A DNA stretch of 64,000 nucleotides. It comes from Polytrichum commune (Eukaryota; Streptophyta; Polytrichopsida; Polytrichales; Polytrichaceae). The notes below the pieces were generated by a model that worked only from the letters and a program-made list of their open reading frames with translations, was not told the DNA's origin and made no database searches. The DNA lies in assembly GCA_950295325.1 (NCBI GenBank), contig OX485803.1, forward strand, positions 46,827,554-46,891,553, read 5' to 3'. Position numbers and translations under genes: made by a program. Shown in pieces: positions 56,526 through 64,000 of the stretch. How positions within the stretch are numbered: the stretch's first letter is position 1; each line of letters opens with the position of its first letter.

Positions 56526-59500
56526 ATGTATGTGTCTCCATCCGTCATGTTGAGGGCAACGGATCTGCCATCTCTCTCCTGCATCTGGAGGAGCAGCCAT
56601 GGCGTGGGGCTGTTGCTCAAAGCTAGGACAGTCTGCTCCATATCCCATGCCTGCCAGGTTTGTGTCTCCTCTTTGCATGTTTCTCACCCTAAGGAGCTTT
56701 GTTTGGCCATCATCATTCTTTTACTATGTGTCTTACTATGTGCGCAAATTCAATCATTCAGTTGTTCCTACATGTCATTTGTTACAGACTGCACAGCCTC
56801 AACAGACCATTTCAAAGCCTGTCACGAGGGAGGGAATTGGACTTCACTCTGGGGAAAGAGCTACCTTGAGGCTCCTGCCTGCAGGTGCTGGGGAAGGGCG
56901 CTACTTCGTGCAGCTTCCCAAGGAGGCTAACAAGGAGGCGGTAATTGTGCCTGCGACGGTGAAGAATGTGATCGATACGAGGTTGAGCACATGTTTAGGG
57001 AAGAATCGGGCATCCGTGTACACTGTGGAGCATTTGTTGTCAGCATTGGAAGGTGTAGGTGTCGACAATTGCCGAATCGAGATTGATGGCGGGAGTGAGG
57101 TAACAATAATAATAATAATGTACATGCATGCAAGCTTTCGAAGTGGAAATTTCTTGATACCCGTGGCTGCAGCCATGATTCTTGAAGTAACTGAGCAATG
57201 TGGCAGAATGATATTTGAAAGAATTCGATGTGTGTTACTGCCTCCTGCTCATAGAACGTGGCCTACTCTCAATTGTTGTGTTCTTTCAGGGAATATTGTC
57301 ATTCTAGGAAGAAAGGTCATGAATAAAGTAAGCAGGTCTTAAACGGGCACTTTTCTCTCTAGACCCACTTCTTGTAGGATATGAATTACATCGCAATTAG
57401 TGCAAGTTGATTAGCAAATTCAAATCGTGCCTGTAGCTACTTTCTTCATAATTTTTGGATCTCTTATGAATATCCTATTCATTGTCAAAGGGCAGATTCT
57501 CTCAGCTATTGAATAATCGTATACGTCCCCCCAATTATGTTGACCATTGCATCTGAAATGGTCAACAAATTTTGAGTATGTAGTCCTATCTGTTTTCAAC
57601 ACATGTCTTTTTGGTGACCGGTCTTAGATTTGCACCCAACCATATGCCACTCAAATATAGGTGTCCATTTAAGATCAAACACTGAATTAGGCACATCTAC
57701 ATTACCCTGGAAATCAGAGAGGTCACTATAGATGGTTGAGCAAACACATCAACCCACATTATGAGGTAGATTTTGAATTGTGAGTCGATCAATGCTTCAA
57801 AGGCTGTCAAGAGAGGTAGATACAAGTATTACAGTGAATGACTAAGGGTTCACCTGTGACAACCTTGTAGGTCTTCATGTTGGTTTCATGGCTTGTAATG
57901 GCAGGTGCCTTTATTGGATGGATCAGCAAAGGAGTGGGTTGAGGCTATTGAAGAATCAGGCATATGCATTGCAAAGGACACAACAACAGGAGCACAAGTG
58001 GCTAGGGAGGCTCTTGTAATCGATACTCCCATTACTGTCAGTCATGGAGATTCGTTTGTAGCCGCGTTTCCGTCACCCTTTACACGTCTTACATATGGGA
58101 TTGATTTCCCCCAGGTGATTATTAACATGCATGTTTCACATCCCAAGAGCAATAAGTGAGGTTTTGATTATTGTCTGTAATGCTCTCTCTGGCTTTAAGA
58201 ACAGTCTGGTGCAGAATCAACTTGAAATAATCAATGTACACCATGATTTTATTATGAAGGCATCACGAATGAGCATTTTTTGGATTTTATATACTCTTAG
58301 TATTGGTGGCTATGAGAATGCTTGCTCCCTTGTACTTGATAGTGGCTGAAAATCTTCCAGTACCACCGTTAATAAATTCTCACCATAAGGTAAAATGGGT
58401 CTTAATTTGTTACCTTCCCCTGTTCTCTATGAAATACAAGTCTGATATTCAAACTCTAAATTTTGCTGATCCGTGAATGTGGATGGAGAAGCCAAGTTCA
58501 AGTGCAGAGAAACTTGGGGCTTGCTGTGAATTTGAATTTCCAACAGTCAAAAAGCCATAACTTGGTCACATAGCAGCCCCCGAAATATGTTGACTATTGA
58601 GACTAGAATGGTCAAATGTTTTTGAACATGTAGTCCAATCTCTTCTAATACACTACTTTTTGGTGTCCATTCTTAGATCCACACATAGCCACACACCACA
58701 CAAATATACGTGTTCATTTATGAAAAGTAACTTAAATCAGGCCCGCTTACCTTATGACTCGACGTTCTAAACAATCTCTCCTGTATTGCTGTAGGTTCCT
58801 GCTATAGGAACTCAATGGTTTACTTGGAGTCCAACTGGATCTGCCTCCTACAAGATGGATGTGGCTCCTGCCCGCACATTTGGAATTGCTGAGCAGGTAT
58901 TTCCCATCCAGTTTACTAAAATCTTATTTTGTTCCTACAATGAATTGTAGACCCAAGTCTATCTACACTGAAGGTGACATTGCTGTCAGCTGTGATTTGT
59001 TCCTCTACTGTGTCTGCATTATTTATCTCAGCTATACTCTATCCTACAAAAAGCCAGCATAGTGAAGTTGAGTTTTTGTTGCTGCAAACAGAGAAACGAA
59101 ATTTTCCTGTGCCCCTATTGCAGTACATACCTCGTACTCCATAAAATCATGCATACTAATACTATTTATCACTAGTGCAGATTGAGGGACTTCGGGCAGC
59201 TGGGCTCATTAAAGGTGGATCTCTTGATAATGCTCTCATATGCAGGTTCTTTTCCAAACATTTGGTATAGTCAGAAAAACCATACCTGTTTATTTGAATG
59301 CATAATTAATGCCAAGAACAGTTTTTCGGACGAGGAAATGGGTAATGACTTGAGAGTCCCTGCCATATCAAGATATTGCAAGCTGATTTTGAATATATCC
59401 TGGCATCTTAATAATCATCTCATTACTACCTAATTGAGTCATGTAATTGGTATAGTGTTTGGATGTAGATGACTCAGACTTTTTCAATGTCAGCCACAAA

Positions 59501-60248
59501 CGTCCAAAATATGTATTTTTGGTGGTACATTTAAATCATGGTTTCATATCTTGATTTGCAATTTCTTCAACTGTAGTGATGATTCTGGACTGAGTCTTTG
59601 CCACTCTTGTTGATTGCAGTATGGATAAAGGCTGGTTAAATCCACCTTTACGTTTTGCAGATGAACCATGTCGACATAAATTGCTGGATTTGATTGGTGA
59701 TTTATCACTCTCTGCACTCCCAGGTCATGCTGGTCTTCCTATAGGGCACATTGTTGCCTTCAAGGTAGTACTCTCTTGATCTTGTATGCTAAATATTCTG
59801 TGAACAAATTTTCCAGCAAGCCTGTCTGAAGGCTCTGGTGACATGACATAGTGGTCTTCCCATTTCTTTTAAGAGGCACAATCAACATATAACCTTTAGC
59901 TGCATTGATCCAGCTAATCCAGCTAATTCAGCCCCAAAAGTACCTATGCACGTTATCCAACCATGCAACACTAAAACCTCTTGGAATAATTTGATAGCTT
60001 TATATAATTTGATAAGGATATGGGAAATGCTTTGGCTTTGCAAGTATTCAAAGCACATGGCTCTGCGAGGACTTCAACAAAAATATCGACCCGTTGTCCT
60101 TTAATGTCACCCAACTATGATTTCTCAGTGTTGAATGTGTATTAACTGATCCCCGCAGGCAAGTCATTCTCTTCATGTCAAATTTGGTGGAGCACTTCTT
60201 CGCCATCATCACCCTGTGAAAGCATCAGGGCCGGCCTTTGTTATGTAA
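56526..60248 (+). CDS. LPXC: UDP-3-O-acyl-N-acetylglucosamine deacetylase (LpxC), about 351 aa
   Basis: Exons 56526-56657, 56788-57099, 57905-58114, 58795-58896, 59181-59245, 59620-59764 and 60159-60248 join in phase to 352 codons. The enzyme removes the acetyl group from UDP-3-O-acyl-GlcNAc, the committed step of lipid-A-type synthesis; plant versions act in mitochondria. The first 44 residues (MLRATDL..., Ser/Arg-rich) look like a mitochondrial presequence. The start may be 56526 or the ATG at 56547. Seen motifs: GIGLHSG (62-68), [11 protein letters not shown] with general base Glu125 and zinc His126, [12 protein letters not shown] with zinc ligands His293 and Asp297, and [11 protein letters not shown] with catalytic His325. 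All expected active-site residues are present. Introns 2 and 3 carry R400 MITEs. Intact. Confidence 0.93.
57329..57704 (+). mobile_element. MITE family R400 copy in LPXC intron 2
   Basis: TAAGCAGGTCTTAAACG to GGCACATCTACATTAC; near-complete. Confidence 0.8.
58386..58754 (+). mobile_element. MITE family R400 copy in LPXC intron 3
   Basis: TAAGGTAAAATGGGTC at the left, GGCCCGCTTACCTTAT at the right; internal sequence strongly diverged. It ends 40 bp before exon 4. Confidence 0.75.
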
Positions 60249-62238
60249 TTCTGGTATGTAGTCAAATGAAGCTACTACTGATTAAGACCCGAATCTAGAT
60301 GAACTACATGTGTTTGATAACACATGCAAATGTTGGCTAAAGGAGTCACTGATTTCTTCAACCCCACCACTCAGGTTCTCTTATGAGATGATGCCCAATT
60401 TGCATGAATTTTGGAATGGGCATTTCAAGTAATGAATCACCATATCTACTTATTATGTCATTTCTTAAAACTCTTCTGAGAAAGTGGAATTGTGTCGATT
60501 TTGCAAATTATTAGTAAATTAGTAAAACGTGCTGTATAATCCGTCCATAACTGTCATATGACAAACTTGTTTCATATTTATGATTTTAGTATTATTTGGA
60601 ATTCATGAAGCAAGTGTTAACTAGATTAGATTAAATCTGGGTGAAATATAGCACTTTGAAACTCAAAATTTGATTTCTAAATTTACTAGAGAGTATAAAC
60701 AAAGACACACATCAACAGTTTGGGTGTGTTTGTAGACACATTTGTTATAATTATAAACACCTTCCAGAAGAAACAATGTCCAAGCTTTGTAACCTCTTCA
60801 TCAAAGTTGTATTTGAATGGTCCACAAAGCATTATAGGATAGGAAATGTGAAGCAGGCTTCTCACACTACGAAACATTTTCTGCAAGGTATGACAGAAAT
60901 GGCTCTTATGAAAAAGCATAGTAGAAAACATTGCACATTGATAGGTGCATGAAATCTTTAGCAGATTACAAATAGTCCTAGGTTGGCATGCATTTCATCC
61001 TATGGCAAGCCAGAATTTGAAGGGCCAACATATATCAGCTTCTTAAACCTTTATTGCCCCCACTGACCCAAGGGGTCATCTCTTACCAGGAGAGTGCTTT
61101 ACATTGCCACCTCATATCATCATCCAGGTGTCCCACTTGGCATGATGAATCGCATACATTTCAAGAAGATAAGTGCAAGTCCTATTAGATTTTGATTTGA
61201 TATCAAGGAGAATGATGTTCCAAGGTGAATTTGATCTTAGTACGAAGACTTGAGTAAGGGAAGCTGTCTTGTCCATGGGTGTTCACCATTGTAATATTGA
61301 GCTGTGTGTAGCGGTTTGGGCAATAACCCAAAGCAAATATGCTCCAAAGCTCAGTATGTGAGACACCCATCATCCAGTCAATGAACTTTGACCACCGCTA
61401 GAAGAGGCATATGAACTTAAAATTTGAAAAGTCAAATGTATAGTTTCCAATTTTGGACTTGTGTGTATATTTGAATGGAGGTCAACACCCATCATGTCCT
61501 CCAAATTTAGAAAAATAAGATTTTCTTTAGCTGCCCCAACTTGATAGCTTCAACTTTGTGATTGTGTGATCTTCTCAATTTTTGTTGAAATGATGATAAT
61601 TTTGTTTCCAGGATTTCATTATGAAGTTGGCTTCTTCATACAAGTGGCCGATTAAAACAAATGTTGATGATAGTGAGCTCAAATGCCCTTGACATTATGT
61701 GTGGTATGAAAATTTCAAGTTCATTGGAATGCACCCCAAAGCAATAAAGTGTTTGGCTTCCCGGACTCTAAAATCAATTTCATTTCATTAGAGTCCAAGA
61801 CCAAAGAAATTCCAAAATGAAGCAATCCTATATGTTGAGAGCAAAGCTTTGGACCCAAGGAGTTTACAGTAGGTATGAGAACATGAAGTGGCGATAATGT
61901 GGCACCACTTTCCCACCAAATCTTATTGGTTCTCACTGAAAATACACTCTTCCTAGTTTGAGAAACCAATGTTCAAATGTGGGTCCAATCATGAATCAAA
62001 ATCAAGGTTTAGTGAGGGGTGTTTTGGACCCCAACTTTCTTGGACATGGATCCTATTACAAACCCACCCTTAGTTTTGGTTCTTCGGATTAGTTTGCCTT
62101 TAATATTTGTCTCTAGAATTTCGTATCCCAAATGTAGGATATCCACCATGGCATTGTTCTCCAAGTTTGCTCGAGGCAAATTAAGTTAACAGATAGAGGC
62201 AATAGTATTATTGTGGGTGACCCATTGTGTTTGCAATG
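60249..62238. other. Intergenic region downstream of LPXC
   Basis: AT-rich and non-coding apart from the LPXC 3' UTR. Contains an R3 MITE copy (61785-62067). No gene is seen. Confidence 0.5.
61785..62067. mobile_element. MITE family R3 copy
   Basis: GAGTCCAAGACCAAAGAAAT, GGACCCAAGGAGTTTACAG and CTAGTTTGAGAAACC in the same order as 46349-46636. The right end TACAAACCCAC is preserved, the left decayed. Confidence 0.75.
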
Positions 62239-62500
62239 TAAGGTAGACATCCCTTATTTGGCTACTCCTCTTATTGGGACACCTACATTTGAGTGGTATG
62301 TGGTTAAGTGGCACTTTAAGACGAGACACCAAAAGACTTGTTGAAAAGAGATTTTAAGTGGTATTGTAAGTTGTTAGGTGTGAATCTAAGAATAGAAAGA
62401 AAAAAGGACATGTGTTTGAAGATTTTGGATTACATAATAAAAATATGCTAATCATTTTGGGTTCAATAGTGTACATGATTGTGGGGGGTGCTAAATGACC
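62239..62500 (-). mobile_element. MITE family R400 copy, right end lost
   Basis: Starts TAAGGTAGACATCCC. Family phrases can be followed to GTACATGATTGTGGGGG and then fade. Confidence 0.7.
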
Positions 62501-63654
62501 AATTAATTAGGTAAAACCCATTTTCATGTCAGATGGATGAGAGATAAAGCTCTCTCACATGCGAAAACTTCCCCTCTCGCCTACACCAATTGCCCAAACG
62601 TGGTGTGACAATACATTTGTTTTGCATTTTCTAACACTCCATCCTAGAGAAATGATGTACACCCTGAACTCCATAATATCAACCTCCATAATGTCACTCA
62701 CTCTCTTATATCCCGAAACCCTAGGGAACGGATGTTCGTAGTTCAAATCTCACTCCTTATTGTCACATTTCTCTCCCTTATATCATGAATTTTGTCATTA
62801 ATGCAAACCACCAAAGAAGTCAAGCCACAGCCTCGCAATGCGCCATGTGTCAATATGTGGAGTGTCACCTGCTTCTCATTCTTATTCTCCTGCTGCCACT
62901 TGTTAAATGTTGGTGCATGCATATGCCATGTCGCCCGGGAAGACCAAGTGGAGTGGACCACATCACACCATCAAAATGTTGAACATTATGTTATTCCATA
63001 GTATCACATGCATGCATGTTAACACTACAAAACTCCATAATATCACGTGCACTTTGGTTGCCACAGGTGTGATACTACAGAGTTTAGAGTGTAGTACGTC
63101 ACACCACGTTTTCAAGTTTATTTTAGAGCTGTAAATAAGGACGACATGCTGCTGTTGACCAAACACTGTGAACATTCACCTCATTTCCTCTCCTTTCCAA
63201 ATTGCTCTCGGCCAGTGCCGTGTTGTTGGCCACCTATCAGTTGTCATGAATCAGTTTGTCTGATCTGGGGCCTTGTTTCTTAGTGTCGTGTGCAATACGG
63301 GAGGGAGGATGCAAAGGAAAGGACCTCTAGTCCTGCCAAAGTCCTCATCGCTCCCCATTGTGAAAAAAGGTCATAATGGGAGTAGCTATACATGTCTTAA
63401 TGGTCCGAGATGACCCTAGACTACTGGGTGATAATGGAGAGATACCCATTTCCAAACGGAGTGGTTGGCAGCTCGAGTCCCGCAGTGAAATCTTCTCTCT
63501 ACTTGACGGGAAAAATTAAGTAAGTATGTAGGAAGTCAAGAGCCCACTCACTGCAATGTAGGCAGCAAACCCCACCCTCCACTTAAAGGATTCTTGAGCA
63601 GGGTAGGGCCAACGGGCTCAAATTCATGTCAGATTGCCCGACGTTGGTTGTTTT
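62501..63654. other. Non-coding gap
   Basis: No gene or structured repeat that I could support. Confidence 0.4.
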
Positions 63655-64000
63655 TAAGGTAGATAGCCCTTATTCGGTAGTTTTTCTTAAATGGACACCT
63701 ACGTTTGAGTTGTATGTGGTTATGCTTGGCTCCAAGAACATAAACTAAAAAGATGTGTGTTTAAAAGAGATTGAATTGTGTGCTCAAAATATGGTAATTC
63801 TTTTAGATTCGTTGGTCAACAAGATTGGAGGGACCTGTATGACCATTTAATGGACACGATCATCTGCATTTTGATAATGCAATAAGATGATTCATAGGAA
63901 CTCCCATAATCATATAGCCTTGATTTGGATTTGCCAACCATCTCGTACTAATTGTTGTCGATCTAAGAATGGGCACCCAAAAAAATATGTGTTAGAAAAA
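63655..64000 (-). mobile_element. MITE family R400 copy running off the right edge
   Basis: Starts TAAGGTAGATAGCCC. The internal family order is kept up to about 63950. The last 50 bp repeat an internal phrase (GATCTAAGAATGGGCACC), suggesting a nested or rearranged copy. Confidence 0.65.

Noticed and set aside
56599-56657. LPXC start at ATG 56599 (MAWGCC...)
   Set aside because: That frame does not join in phase to exon 2 at 56788, whereas the frame from 56526/56547 does.
1-64000. tRNA, rRNA or small nuclear RNA genes
   Set aside because: None recognised on reading both strands; a covariance-model search could not be run.

Overview
The window is nuclear DNA of a land plant. Its genes have many short exons with GT-AG (once GC-AG) introns. 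The products include a CYP85-clan P450, SNX2-type sorting nexins and a plant-type LpxC. TTTAGGG-type telo-box motifs, Ty1/copia remnants and many small inverted-repeat transposons are present. The species cannot be fixed; the transposase type hints at a non-angiosperm such as a fern or gymnosperm, which is inference only. Gene models were built by hand from splice sites, codon phase and family motifs.

Layout. (1) 1-16.06 kb looks like one large decayed mobile element that continues past the left edge. A MULE-type transposase gene lies on the minus strand and is broken by one stop codon. Divergent from it, on the plus strand, is a gene or gene pair whose product has a basic, RG-rich N-terminus, a ParB-like domain and a degenerate DNA-methyltransferase-like region, with two frameshifts. 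Between the two plus-strand blocks lie about 7.7 kb of tandem repeats carrying roughly 55 copies of one 22-bp composite palindrome. (2) 16-21 kb is repeat debris: a 7-bp minisatellite, an adenine-poor segment, a copia RNase H relic and a PIF/Harbinger-like MITE nested in another MITE. (3) 21.3-29.1 kb (minus) is an intact six-exon cytochrome P450 of 489 codons. (4) 29-34 kb is transposon-rich intergenic DNA. (5) 34.3-38.0 kb (minus) is a six-exon gene for a GIY-YIG-fold protein of about 359 aa. (6) 40.5-44.9 kb and 49.0-54.2 kb (both minus) are tandem SNX2-like genes (581 and 574 aa) with matching exon structure. (7) 56.5-60.2 kb (plus) is LpxC (about 351 aa, seven exons), with a tandemly duplicated upstream region. 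(8) 60.2-64 kb is repeat-rich with no gene seen.

The chromosomal genes are unrelated to one another: P450 oxidation, GIY-YIG fold protein, endosomal sorting, and lipid-A-like deacetylation. The system worth attention is the left element. There a transposase, a ParB/methyltransferase-like accessory protein and a dense array of palindromic sites occur together. This recalls the VANC proteins and motif arrays of Arabidopsis VANDAL MULEs, or ParB-parS, but built from different parts. A functional link is a hypothesis.
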